DNA from: JAAUUJ01 sp964392245
GTDB lineage: Bacteria; Cyanobacteriota; Cyanobacteriia; Thermostichales; Thermostichaceae
Direction: 5' to 3'
Assembly: GCA_964392245.1 (NCBI GenBank)
Contig: CAYMOX010000004.1
Location: 62,001 to 126,000, forward strand
DNA: 64,000 nucleotides
The position numbers were made by a program, and so were the translations under genes. Of the stretch, positions 17,700 through 25,894 are shown in pieces. The notes under the pieces are model-generated. The model saw nothing but the letters and a program-made list of their open reading frames with translations. It did no database searches and was not told the DNA's origin. Numbering within the stretch: position 1 is the first letter of the stretch; each line of letters starts with the position of its first letter.

Positions 17700-19904
17700 C
17701 TAGGGAACCCGGACTGCGATCGTGGCCTTAGGTGGGATCGTCTCGCGCAATCGCTCTCCCTCCACAGCCAGCACCACAAACTGAATATCCTGACCCGGTT
17801 GAATCGCCAATGTGGGCCAGGGAACAGCGATCTCAAGACTGGTCTCCAGCACCGCCTGGATCTGATGCGGAACCTCTTCCCAGGCATTAAACTCGATTGC
17901 CTCCAGCATCTGGGTCCGCAAGATCTGGGGATGGGTTAGGGAGCTATTCTCCATGTGCACCACAAAGGTGTGCCGAAAGAGATAGTTGAGGGGGGCTTCA
18001 TTCGGTAAATTTGCCAGCTGCAAGGGGCTGTTGTGGGTGACAAAGTTGGGGTAGAACCAGGCAATGTGCAGCTGTTGAGGTCGTTGGATTGAAGAACTGA
18101 AATCCAGACGCAAATAGAGATGAAAGTGATCAAAGCCATACCAGAGGCGACGTACCATACTCGTGCGGTGCATGGTCCCCCGAGCGGTGCCGATCTCAAT
18201 TCTGCCCGCTTGACTCCATTCCCGTTCAGCCGGACGACCATTGATCGTGGGATGAATGAATCCCTGAGGTGGGCGATCCCCCAGACCGTCATGTTCCTCT
18301 AGTGGCTGCAGTAGGACCGAAGGGATGGCTTCCCCCAGATCCTTGTAAAGGGCCTGTAAATGCTCCCGAAAAAGCTGATCAAAAATAGCATCGTGGGCGG
18401 AGGAATGTCCCATCCCAAACCACCAGAACCAGTCGGATCCCTCAGCTGCCCACAGAGATTCCCAGGTGGATGCGGTGGCCCGAGGATGATCTTCGATCAG
18501 TTGCCGTGCCTGGGCCAGGAGTTCCCACGCCCGATTTTTTACCGGATCCCCAATCCAGGTACTGAAATCAGATTCAATCCAGGAGCCACTGTGCAGTTGT
18601 TCTCCAGGCAAAACGGTGGTGGGGGGAAATTGATCCAGGTACTCCGAGACCGTGACGAGTTTCAGGGAGGGGTGGTGGCTGAGACGGGAATAAAGGTTCT
18701 CCAAAAATAAGCGCCCATCCTGAGGATAGTACTCCCAGCAATTTTCACCATCCAGGGCAATGGTGACCAACCAGGGTTTTTCCTGATCCAGGCGGTTGCG
18801 AAGGGTCTCCAGATGACCGATCAGATCCTTGGCTGCCGCATTGGCCTCCATCGTGCTGTAACTAAAGCCAATCAGATCCGAGAGGCGGTGATCCCGGAAC
18901 ACAATGGAAAGATCGCCTGCCTGCGTCTCCAGCCGGTAGGGACGGTACAGCTTCTCGGGCTCCAGAATATGCCCAGCTTCATCCCGGGAAAACATGATCC
19001 CCAGACTCCAGCCCAACACCCCTTCGTCCGACAGAGTCCATTTGAATCCCTGCTTGACAATGGAGGGCAGGATTGCGGGACTTACGGATTGCTCAGGGGG
19101 CCAGAGTCCACGGACATCCTGATGAAACCAGTCCCGATATCGATGTTTTGCCAGGGTCAGCTGAGTGTCCACATCCTTGTCCCAGCGGAAGGCGTAGCGG
19201 GGAAGGGAAGATCCGGGCCGAGCAACCCGAGCCGAGCGTTCACTGATCAGTAAAGGAAGAATGGGATGGGTGTACGGACTGGTGGTGATCTCCAGTTGCC
19301 CACTTTTTTGCATTTTGGCGTGCTGAGGGATGATGCAGCTGAGAATGTGCTGCTGCTTGGTATAGATGCGCTGCCGATCACTGAGGGTAAACCCCCGCTG
19401 TTTCTGAATCCAGCCCTGAATTTCTGGATCTTCCTGAAAGAGAGGATCAAACCAGGCCAGGTTGTGCCAGGCCATCAGATCACTAAAGTCCTGAGGGCTC
19501 CAGTACTGCAGACACCAGTTCACCCCCCGCTGCTCCCGTTGCTGGAACAATTCGCGGTAGCGGGGATAGGGCTCAATTAAATGGGGGACATGGGCATCAA
19601 AAAACCGCTCCACCACAAAGCGCAGCTGCTCCGATGTCATGGTGTCCACTGGGGTGAGTAGCAGCTCGAGGTAAGGATCAAAAGCCGTGCCAGCAGCGTA
19701 ATCTTCGATCTGAATCAGCAGTGAGGGAACCAAATTGACGGTCTGGTGGAGCTTGGGAAATTGTTCCAGAATCAGGACAAGGTCAAGATAATCTTTAATT
19801 CCGTGCAGCCTGACCCAGGGCATCCGATATTTGCCTGCAACAGGACTTTTGTAAAGTGGCTGATGCTGATGCCAGATCAGGGCCACATGAAGGGGGTAGG
19901 CCAT
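17700..19904 (-). CDS. Glycoside hydrolase family 57 (alpha-glucan processing enzyme)
   Basis: 734 residues. GH57 landmarks are HVALIWHQHQPLY at the N-terminus, the GLWPPEQSVS segment with the nucleophile Glu and ALDGENCWEYYP with the acid/base Asp. The N-terminal barrel and helical domain cover about 500 residues; the last 200 form a beta-rich domain. GH57 contains alpha-amylases, 4-alpha-glucanotransferases and branching enzymes. This one has the general cyanobacterial DUF3536-free layout, so the exact activity is undecided, but glycogen metabolism is likely. Two start codons are adjacent (GTG 19907, ATG 19904); the ATG is used. Confidence 0.88.
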   Translation of the reverse strand: MAYPLHVALIWHQHQPLYKSPVAGKYRMPWVRLHGIKDYLDLVLILEQFPKLHQTVNLVPSLLIQIEDYAAGTAFDPYLELLLTPVDTMTSEQLRFVVERFFDAHVPHLIEPYPRYRELFQQREQRGVNWCLQYWSPQDFSDLMAWHNLAWFDPLFQEDPEIQGWIQKQRGFTLSDRQRIYTKQQHILSCIIPQHAKMQKSGQLEITTSPYTHPILPLLISERSARVARPGSSLPRYAFRWDKDVDTQLTLAKHRYRDWFHQDVRGLWPPEQSVSPAILPSIVKQGFKWTLSDEGVLGWSLGIMFSRDEAGHILEPEKLYRPYRLETQAGDLSIVFRDHRLSDLIGFSYSTMEANAAAKDLIGHLETLRNRLDQEKPWLVTIALDGENCWEYYPQDGRLFLENLYSRLSHHPSLKLVTVSEYLDQFPPTTVLPGEQLHSGSWIESDFSTWIGDPVKNRAWELLAQARQLIEDHPRATASTWESLWAAEGSDWFWWFGMGHSSAHDAIFDQLFREHLQALYKDLGEAIPSVLLQPLEEHDGLGDRPPQGFIHPTINGRPAEREWSQAGRIEIGTARGTMHRTSMVRRLWYGFDHFHLYLRLDFSSSIQRPQQLHIAWFYPNFVTHNSPLQLANLPNEAPLNYLFRHTFVVHMENSSLTHPQILRTQMLEAIEFNAWEEVPHQIQAVLETSLEIAVPWPTLAIQPGQDIQFVVLAVEGERLRETIPPKATIAVRVP

Positions 19905-20166
19905 CACAGTCCCTAGCTTGAGGGCAACTCAACCGGAGTTTAGCCCATTCCTTCCGTTTCTGAGTGAGGAAGTCGGGGGTTTTAAGAATATCTGCAGATA
20001 CAGGCTACTGCGGGGAAAAGAGAGCACAACGTTGGGATTCTTAGCATGAATCGAGTGCAAGCGCAGTGATCAACTGAGAAACTCTTAAGGGAAGTCCTAG
20101 ACAGACTTCACATCAGACAGAGTTCATAACGATACATTAAGACTGTTGATCCTTATCCTGGTCGCC

Positions 20167-21591
20167 ATGCAAAAGTTCTGGCACTCCTTGCAGGCACGTC
20201 TGATGCTCATTTCTGTGGCCACAACTGTGGCTGTCCTGGGTGGTGCCGGAGGGGTGGCAACATGGAGACTGCACCAGGAGTTGCTGGCCAGTACTAAGGC
20301 TCTGCACAAAGAGGTGAGCCAGCGCCTGATTCAAGATATTGAAACCTATCAGGAAATGTATGCGCCTGCGGAAGCAGTTCAACGGGCCGTAACCAAATAC
20401 ACTCGTCCTGATCTGCAATTACGGGTGGTGACGCGTGAAGGAGAGGTACTGGCCACCTCCCAGGCGTACGATCAGGTGATGATAGCGCATGCAGACCTGC
20501 CCACAGCCCCGGAGTTTGTCAAGAAGGGGGGACAGTCTCTGATTGTCTATGGCCAACCCATGACTTTGGATGACAACACCGACGTTGAAGTGGAAAGCAT
20601 AAGTGATGTTACCGGTGCTTACCGTGCCTACCAGGCGTTTTTGCAAACTTTGTTTCTCTCAGGGATGGTGGCTGTGGGGGGGGCGTCAGTTGGGGGATTA
20701 CTGCTGATCCAGCAGTCGCTTCGACCTCTGCAAAAGATCAGTCAAGTAGCAGCCAATGTTTCCGCGGATGATCTACAAGAGGCGCGGCTGGTCCTGGAAA
20801 ATCCTCCCTTAGAGGTGCGGCGGTTGGCGGATGCCTTTAATGCCATGTTGAACCGCCTTTCTCGCTCCTGGAGTCAGGAACAACAGCTGCTCAGTAATAT
20901 TTCCCATGAGTTGCGCACCCCCCTGGCGATAGTGCAGGGCTATCTGGAAAGCACGCTGCGCCGGGGGGATAACCTTACCGAAACTCAAACCGAAAATCTG
21001 GCCGTTTCCCTGGAGGAAACCCAACGGGTGGTGCGGCTGCTCAAGGATCTCATGGATCTCACCCGAGCTGAGATTGGGGCTTTCCATTTGCAGTTGGAGA
21101 CCCTCTCTCTCAACGACTGTTTACGGGAGTTCGTGAACTTTGCCCAGGACCTCGGTCCGCATCCCCTGCAGCTGGATGTCCCGGATCAAGAGGTCAAGGT
21201 CAGGGTGGACCGCGATCGGTTAAAACAGATTCTCTTGAATTTAGTCAGCAATGCCATGCGGTATTCCGCCGAGCAATCCCCTGTGGTGCTGCGGTTGAGA
21301 GTGGCAAACGGCATGACCGAGATTCAGGTTCAGGACCAGGGGGTGGGGATCGCAGCCGAACATCTTCCCCATATCTTTGATCGCTTTTACTGTGTCTCCG
21401 ATGCCCGCAACCGACGGGAGGGAGGCATTGGCTTGGGCCTGGCCATCACCAAAGCACTGGTGGAAAATATGCGCGGCCAGATCAGTGTGGAATCTCAGGT
21501 CGAAGGGGGAACCACCTTTACCATTTTGTTCCCACTGCAATCTTTGGCAACTTCTTCGTCTTCAATCTCGCTGCTGCCCCCCCTGCGGTAG
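20167..21591 (+). CDS. Membrane-bound sensor histidine kinase
   Basis: About 474 residues. Membrane helices near residues 10-35 and 160-185 enclose a periplasmic sensor domain of about 125 residues. A HAMP domain, the HisKA box (SNISHELRTPLAIVQGYLE) and a full HATPase_c domain follow (N box LLNLVSNAMRYS, G1 VQDQGVGIAAEHLPHIFDRF, G2 GGIGLGLAITKALV). It should autophosphorylate and signal to a response regulator, but none is adjacent, so it is an orphan kinase. It sits upstream of rbcL on the same strand with a 431 bp spacer. The start is uncertain: no Shine-Dalgarno precedes ATG 20167, and a TTG lies at 20146. Confidence 0.87.
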   Translation: MQKFWHSLQARLMLISVATTVAVLGGAGGVATWRLHQELLASTKALHKEVSQRLIQDIETYQEMYAPAEAVQRAVTKYTRPDLQLRVVTREGEVLATSQAYDQVMIAHADLPTAPEFVKKGGQSLIVYGQPMTLDDNTDVEVESISDVTGAYRAYQAFLQTLFLSGMVAVGGASVGGLLLIQQSLRPLQKISQVAANVSADDLQEARLVLENPPLEVRRLADAFNAMLNRLSRSWSQEQQLLSNISHELRTPLAIVQGYLESTLRRGDNLTETQTENLAVSLEETQRVVRLLKDLMDLTRAEIGAFHLQLETLSLNDCLREFVNFAQDLGPHPLQLDVPDQEVKVRVDRDRLKQILLNLVSNAMRYSAEQSPVVLRLRVANGMTEIQVQDQGVGIAAEHLPHIFDRFYCVSDARNRREGGIGLGLAITKALVENMRGQISVESQVEGGTTFTILFPLQSLATSSSSISLLPPLR

Positions 21592-21684
21592 TTTAGGACT
21601 GGATCCTCCGGGAGGTGTTGTCCAGCCTCAAAGCGAGTGGGGATCGTGGGCCTCGATCAGATTACAGGTTTTGTGCTGAGTTTA

Positions 21685-21708
21685 ATTTATCTAATCGAAC
21701 GCATAAAT
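21685..21708. promoter_or_regulatory. Inverted repeat, possible operator upstream of rbcL
   Basis: ATTTAT and ATAAAT are separated by 12 bases, a layout compatible with LysR-type regulators (such as the CbbR/NdhR/CmpR group) that control carbon fixation genes. The arms are AT-rich and short, so chance occurrence is possible. Confidence 0.25.
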
Positions 21709-21843
21709 AAAGTAATAATCTGCCTATCGATAAGAGTGATAACTTGGAGTTAGTTAACGGGCAAGCTACAGCTCCCAGAGCCACCATGGGCTAGTCCTGC
21801 TGTCAATGGACTGAGTTGTGAACCCAATAAAGTCAACTTGTGT

Positions 21844-21869
21844 ATCACCTGAAAGCAGGTGATGGTTTT
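21844..21869 (+). terminator. Hairpin with T-run in the rbcL leader (attenuator-like)
   Basis: ATCACCTG and CAGGTGAT form a perfect 8 bp stem with an AAAG tetraloop, followed by GGTTTTTCG. The form is that of an intrinsic terminator, 160 bp before the rbcL start. It could terminate the upstream kinase transcript, attenuate rbcL, or act as a 5'-UTR stem. Confidence 0.5.
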
Positions 21870-22022
21870 TCGCAGAAACGAACATGAAACTGACGTTTCC
21901 AGTGAGCCAAGGTTGAGCTTGAGCAGCCCCCTCATTGGGACCTGCTGAAGCTGGGTGAAAGAACCCCACAGGTCGGGTATTGCTTGCCATCTGGACCCAA
22001 CGTTTACCGAGGTAGAGTCACC

Positions 22023-23453
22023 GTGTCTTACTCTCAAACTGCTACACAATCAAAAGCTGGGTATGAAGCCGGGGTTAAGGACTATAAACTGACGTACTAT
22101 ACCCCCAACTACACCCCCAGAGATACTGATGTCCTGGCCTGCTTCCGTGTTACCCCTCAGCCGGGGGTTCCCCCTGAAGAGGCAGGGGCCGCTGTGGCAG
22201 CAGAGTCCTCAACAGGAACCTGGACCACGGTCTGGACCGATCTCCTCACCGATCTGGATCGTTACAAAGGCCGTTGCTACGATGTCGAGCCTGTGCCGGG
22301 AGAAGAGAACCAGTACTTCTGTTTCGTAGCCTATCCTCTCGATCTGTTTGAGGAAGGCTCTGTAACCAACATGCTCACCTCCATTGTGGGGAACGTGTTT
22401 GGGTTTAAAGCTCTGAAGGCTCTGCGTCTGGAAGATCTCCGTATTCCTGTGGCCTATTTGAAAACATTCCAGGGACCACCCCACGGCATTATTGTGGAGC
22501 GGGACAAGCTGAATAAGTATGGCCGTCCTCTCTTAGGTTGCACCCTGAAGCCCAAACTGGGTCTCTCCGCCAAAAACTATGGCCGCGCCTGTTACGAAGC
22601 ATTGCGGGGTGGACTGGACTTCACCAAAGATGATGAGAACATCAACTCTCAGCCTTTCATGCGCTGGCGGGATCGCTTCCTGTTTGTCCAGGAGGCCATT
22701 GAAAAGGCCCAGGCCGAAACGGGAGAGGTGAAAGGGCATTACCTGAACGTCACCGCCCCCACCTGTGAAGAGATGCTCAAGCGGGCAGAATTTGCCAAAG
22801 AGATCAAAACCCCGATCATCATGCATGACTACCTGACGGGGGGATTCACCGCCAATACCACCCTGGCCAAGTGGTGCCGTGACAATGGCGTCTTGTTGCA
22901 CATTCACCGTGCGATGCATGCAGTGATCGACCGCCAGAAGAATCATGGCATCCACTTCCGGGTTCTCGCCAAGTGCCTGCGCATGTCCGGTGGCGATCAC
23001 CTCCACTCCGGTACCGTGGTGGGCAAGCTTGAGGGTGAGCGCAATATCACACTTGGCTTTGTGGATCAGATGCGAGAAAACTACGTGGAGCAGGATCGTT
23101 CACGTGGGAATTTCTTCGCTCAGGATTGGGCCTCCATGCCGGGTGTCTTCCCCGTGGCTTCCGGTGGGATTCACGTCTGGCATATGCCAGCTCTGGTGGA
23201 GATCTTTGGGGATGACTCCTGCCTCCAGTTTGGCGGAGGAACGGCGGGTCACCCCTGGGGGAATGCACCGGGAGCCTGTGCCAACCGTGTTGCCCTTGAA
23301 GCTTGCATCCAGGCCCGCAACGAAGGGCGAGATCTGGCTCGGGAAGGCAACGATGTGATTCGGGAAGCCTGCAAGTGGAGCCCTGAACTCGCGGCTGCCT
23401 GCGAACTCTGGAAAGAAATCAAATTTGAGTTCAAGCCTGTGGATACCCTTTAA
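22023..23453 (+). CDS. rbcL: Rubisco large subunit (form IB)
   Basis: 476 residues. The GTG at 22023 is used because it gives the family N-terminus (SYSQTATQSKAGYEAGVKDY) and has GAGG upstream; an extension upstream is not conserved. Catalytic features are complete: the carbamylated lysine K202 in GGLDFTKDDENIN, loop 6 with GTVVGKLEGE, and HIHRAMHAVIDR. Sequence and rbcX linkage mark it as form IB (green-type), as in beta-carboxysome cyanobacteria. It fixes CO2 on ribulose-1,5-bisphosphate inside carboxysomes. It is the first gene of rbcL-rbcX-rbcS. Confidence 0.98.
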   Translation: MSYSQTATQSKAGYEAGVKDYKLTYYTPNYTPRDTDVLACFRVTPQPGVPPEEAGAAVAAESSTGTWTTVWTDLLTDLDRYKGRCYDVEPVPGEENQYFCFVAYPLDLFEEGSVTNMLTSIVGNVFGFKALKALRLEDLRIPVAYLKTFQGPPHGIIVERDKLNKYGRPLLGCTLKPKLGLSAKNYGRACYEALRGGLDFTKDDENINSQPFMRWRDRFLFVQEAIEKAQAETGEVKGHYLNVTAPTCEEMLKRAEFAKEIKTPIIMHDYLTGGFTANTTLAKWCRDNGVLLHIHRAMHAVIDRQKNHGIHFRVLAKCLRMSGGDHLHSGTVVGKLEGERNITLGFVDQMRENYVEQDRSRGNFFAQDWASMPGVFPVASGGIHVWHMPALVEIFGDDSCLQFGGGTAGHPWGNAPGACANRVALEACIQARNEGRDLAREGNDVIREACKWSPELAAACELWKEIKFEFKPVDTL

Positions 23454-23499
23454 TCCACACGACAGACATCTCTTCCCAGTGGGCGTGAACAGGCTAACG

Positions 23500-23892
23500 A
23501 TGAACCTGAAGCAGATCGCCAAGGCTACCACCCAAACCTTGATCAGTTACCTGACTTATCAAGCCATGCGCACAGTTCATGCCCAACTGACTGAGATGGA
23601 TCCGCCCACGGCCTTCTGGCTGGGACGCTTTTCCACGCTTGCCAAACTGCAGGATGGGGAAGCCTATTTGCAGGAGATGCTGCAGCAGAAACCGGATCTG
23701 GCGTTTCGGATCATGACGGTACGCGCCCATCTGGCTGAAGAAATTGCGGAATTTCTGCCAGAGATGCTGGTGACCGGGATCCAGCAGGCCAATATGGAAC
23801 ACCGCCGTAACCGCCTGGAAAAACTGACCCAGCTCACAGTCTCAGAAGGGGGACCCGATCCCCTGGAACCTGACTCTAACGGTGAGACTTAA
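23500..23892 (+). CDS. rbcX: RbcX, Rubisco assembly chaperone
   Basis: 130 residues beginning MNLKQIAKATTQTLISYLTYQ, the standard RbcX start; a possible upstream extension overlapping rbcL is not conserved. RbcX is an arc-shaped helical dimer that binds the C-terminal tail of RbcL and stabilises RbcL8 before RbcS binds. The tail-binding hydrophobic groove residues are in the YLTYQAMRTVHAQLTE and FSTLAKLQDGEAYLQEM regions. It lies 46 bp after rbcL and 50 bp before rbcS, the usual position. The last 20 residues are acidic and variable. Confidence 0.96.
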   Translation: MNLKQIAKATTQTLISYLTYQAMRTVHAQLTEMDPPTAFWLGRFSTLAKLQDGEAYLQEMLQQKPDLAFRIMTVRAHLAEEIAEFLPEMLVTGIQQANMEHRRNRLEKLTQLTVSEGGPDPLEPDSNGET

Positions 23893-23942
23893 GTCTTTCC
23901 TTCACGAACCATCTGTACATTTCATCCATTGAAGAGGATCCA

Positions 23943-24275
23943 ATGCAGACCCTACCTAAAGAAAAACGCTACGAAACCCTGTCCTACCTACCCCCCCTGA
24001 CCGATTTTCAGATCACCAAACAGATCCAGTACATCCTCGACAAAGGGTTTATTCCTGCCATCGAGTTTAGTGAATCCTCCGATCCGGCCATGCATTTCTG
24101 GACGCTGTGGAAGTTACCCCTGTTTGCCGCCCGCAGCCCCCAGGAAGTTCTCTCCGAAGTCCAGTCCTGCCGCAGCAACTATCCCAACTGCTTCATTAAA
24201 GTGGTGGGATTTGACAACGTTCAGCAGTGCCAGGTGATGAGCTTTATCGTGCACAAACCCAGCGGTATTCGCTAG
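23943..24275 (+). CDS. rbcS: Rubisco small subunit
   Basis: 110 residues, the normal cyanobacterial length. It has KRYETLSYLPPLTD at the start, the FWTLWKLPLF core and the YPNCFIKVVGFDN stretch near the C-terminus. The Shine-Dalgarno is GAAGAGG eight bases before the ATG. RbcS caps the RbcL octamer to give the L8S8 holoenzyme. An intrinsic terminator follows 38 bp after the stop, so rbcLXS is a closed operon without ccm genes. Confidence 0.98.
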   Translation: MQTLPKEKRYETLSYLPPLTDFQITKQIQYILDKGFIPAIEFSESSDPAMHFWTLWKLPLFAARSPQEVLSEVQSCRSNYPNCFIKVVGFDNVQQCQVMSFIVHKPSGIR

Positions 24276-24312
24276 GGATCACGGATCCCTGGGGCCTATG
24301 GTGTCCAGTCAG

Positions 24313-24338
24313 GCTCCTCCAATTCGGGGGAGCTTTTC
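24313..24338 (+). terminator. Intrinsic terminator of the rbcLXS operon
   Basis: GCTCCTCC, loop AATTC and GGGGGAGC form an 8 bp stem (one G-T pair), directly followed by TTTTCT. The convergent S1-like gene ends at 24356. Confidence 0.88.
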
Positions 24339-24355
24339 TCGTGCTTGGAGGCGGT

Positions 24356-25279
24356 CTAGAGTATCTGCGCTTCAGCCAGTTTGGACTGGTACTTGCGAGC
24401 CCGCTCCTCGGCCTCTTCCATCACCTGAGGGAGATTTTCCAGGATCTCGCCGGGATATTTTTCCAGAACACGGGTACTGAGGGAGATGCGTCCTTTTTGG
24501 GGATCCAGATCCAGGATCACAGCCTTCAGGGGTTGATTGAGATGAAAGGAATCCTCCAGGGAACTGATGAACTTCTGACTAATTTGCTTGATATGCAACA
24601 GGGCTGAGGTGCCATCCAGATCCACAAACAATCCAAAGGGCTTGATCCCACAGATCAGGCCTTCCACCACCTGACCCACTTCAAACTCCCGAATACTGGA
24701 GGACTGAGTCACCATCCGCTGCGAAAGCACCAGCTTATTCTTTTCGGGACTGACCTCCAAAAGGCCTGCCGTCAGCACCTGCCCCACCAAGCTTTTCAGG
24801 TTATCCCGTTCATTCAGGTGGGATCGGGGAATAAAGCCGCGCAGTCCCTGCACATCCACCAGGACACCACCTTTGTTCAGACCTGTCACCCGCACGTCCA
24901 GCGTTTGGTTATGCTCCTGCTGTTGGGCTAACTGTTCCCACACGATTTTGGCCAGCAAGCGCCGACGGGAGAGCATCACCTGTCCATCCAGATTTTGCTC
25001 CCGAATGATCAGGAACTCCGCCTCACTCTGCAGGGGTAACAGGGTTTCTAAGTCTTCACGACTGACCTCCTGGGGCGCAACTTCCCGCAGTGGCAACAGA
25101 GCAGGAGATTTAGCCCCAATATCCACATAGGCGCCACGGCTGTCGTGTTCAAAAATTCGGCCCCGCACCACCTGTCCTGCTTGAAATGGAGTGTAATGCT
25201 CCTCTAGAGCCTGAGCAAAATCATCCATCGAGAAGGAGCTGACAGCAGTCGGGGCGCGGCGGGGTACTTTGGCATTCAT
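24356..25279 (-). CDS. S1-type RNA-binding protein (Rps1b-like, three S1 domains)
   Basis: 307 residues with three S1 (OB-fold) domains at about 32-105, 120-190 and 205-275: GQVVRGRIFEHDSRGAYVDIG, VTGLNKGGVLVDVQGLRGFIP and EVGQVVEGLICGIKPFGLFVD. Cyanobacteria usually carry two short S1 proteins, Rps1a and Rps1b. The divergent N-terminus (AKVPRRAPTAVSS) and the shortened first domain suggest the Rps1b-like form rather than the main ribosomal S1. It likely binds mRNA leaders. It is convergent with rbcS. Confidence 0.85.
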   Translation of the reverse strand: MNAKVPRRAPTAVSSFSMDDFAQALEEHYTPFQAGQVVRGRIFEHDSRGAYVDIGAKSPALLPLREVAPQEVSREDLETLLPLQSEAEFLIIREQNLDGQVMLSRRRLLAKIVWEQLAQQQEHNQTLDVRVTGLNKGGVLVDVQGLRGFIPRSHLNERDNLKSLVGQVLTAGLLEVSPEKNKLVLSQRMVTQSSSIREFEVGQVVEGLICGIKPFGLFVDLDGTSALLHIKQISQKFISSLEDSFHLNQPLKAVILDLDPQKGRISLSTRVLEKYPGEILENLPQVMEEAEERARKYQSKLAEAQIL

Positions 25280-25311
25280 GGTCAGTCAAATTAAACTTGA
25301 TGGGTCTTGAC

Positions 25312-25788
25312 TCAATGTAACTCAAGCGGATCCCTTCCGGACCTTGCGACTGAGTCTGGGCGGGAAGGCAGCCGTTGGGCCTCCTGAATCCAGCGCACCA
25401 CCTGACTGGCGGAAGGACAAAGATCGCGTCGTTGCATCATCCTGACCTGGAGCCGTAAGAGGTGCTGATGCAGATGGGCAGGGGAAGACTGACTCAGCTG
25501 CTCTACTGACTGAATGCCGATATGGAGTAACAATCCACTGTAGGTACACCCTACGGCGGGCACGCGGGCCAGATCCGCCAGTGCGATCCATTTCAGTAGC
25601 TGCCGTTGAGGAATCTGCAACCGAGCCGCTAGGGTTTCGACCAGGAGGGTGTCCTGGGTCAGCTGCCACAGTTGTAACGTTGTCGTTAGGCCTGCTCGCT
25701 GTAAAAGCTGTTGATCCCGCTGCGAAAGTCCTGGCAACTGAGCCAGAGGCCAGTTCTGGGGCGTGGGAGCAGACTCATCTGCAGGCAT
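25312..25788 (-). CDS. DUF4332-type helix-hairpin-helix protein
   Basis: About 158 residues. The segment LAQLPGLSQRDQQLLQRAGL and the following KWIALADLARVPAVGCTYSGLLLHIGIQSVEQLSQ resemble the paired helix-hairpin-helix modules of DUF4332, a fold related to DNA-polymerase and ligase HhH domains. No catalytic residues are known. ATG 25788 is chosen; an in-frame TTG at 25818 would add ten residues, and neither has a clear Shine-Dalgarno. It lies 32 bp upstream of the S1-like gene and may be co-transcribed with it. Confidence 0.7.
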   Translation of the reverse strand: MPADESAPTPQNWPLAQLPGLSQRDQQLLQRAGLTTTLQLWQLTQDTLLVETLAARLQIPQRQLLKWIALADLARVPAVGCTYSGLLLHIGIQSVEQLSQSSPAHLHQHLLRLQVRMMQRRDLCPSASQVVRWIQEAQRLPSRPDSVARSGRDPLELH

Positions 25789-25894
25789 GGACAGTTCCGA
25801 GATGGAGCTACTGTCCAAAGCCTAGCATCTCAATCCTATTCCGGATGGTGTAGAACAAAGGCGGACTCTGCCGCTATCGTCAGGAGAGCGATCC

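Larger units (their letters stand above)
21592..22022 (+). promoter_or_regulatory. rbc operon leader and promoter region (no gene seen)
   Basis: A 431 bp non-coding stretch between the sensor kinase and rbcL. Its AT-rich core (21680-21760) should hold the promoter. It contains an inverted repeat (21685-21708) and a strong hairpin (21844-21863), both listed separately. Short reading frames here have no family resemblance. Confidence 0.6.

Noticed and set aside
22533..23006. 157-codon frame opposite rbcL
   Set aside because: A shadow of the strongly biased rbcL codons; no protein family resemblance and no ribosome site.
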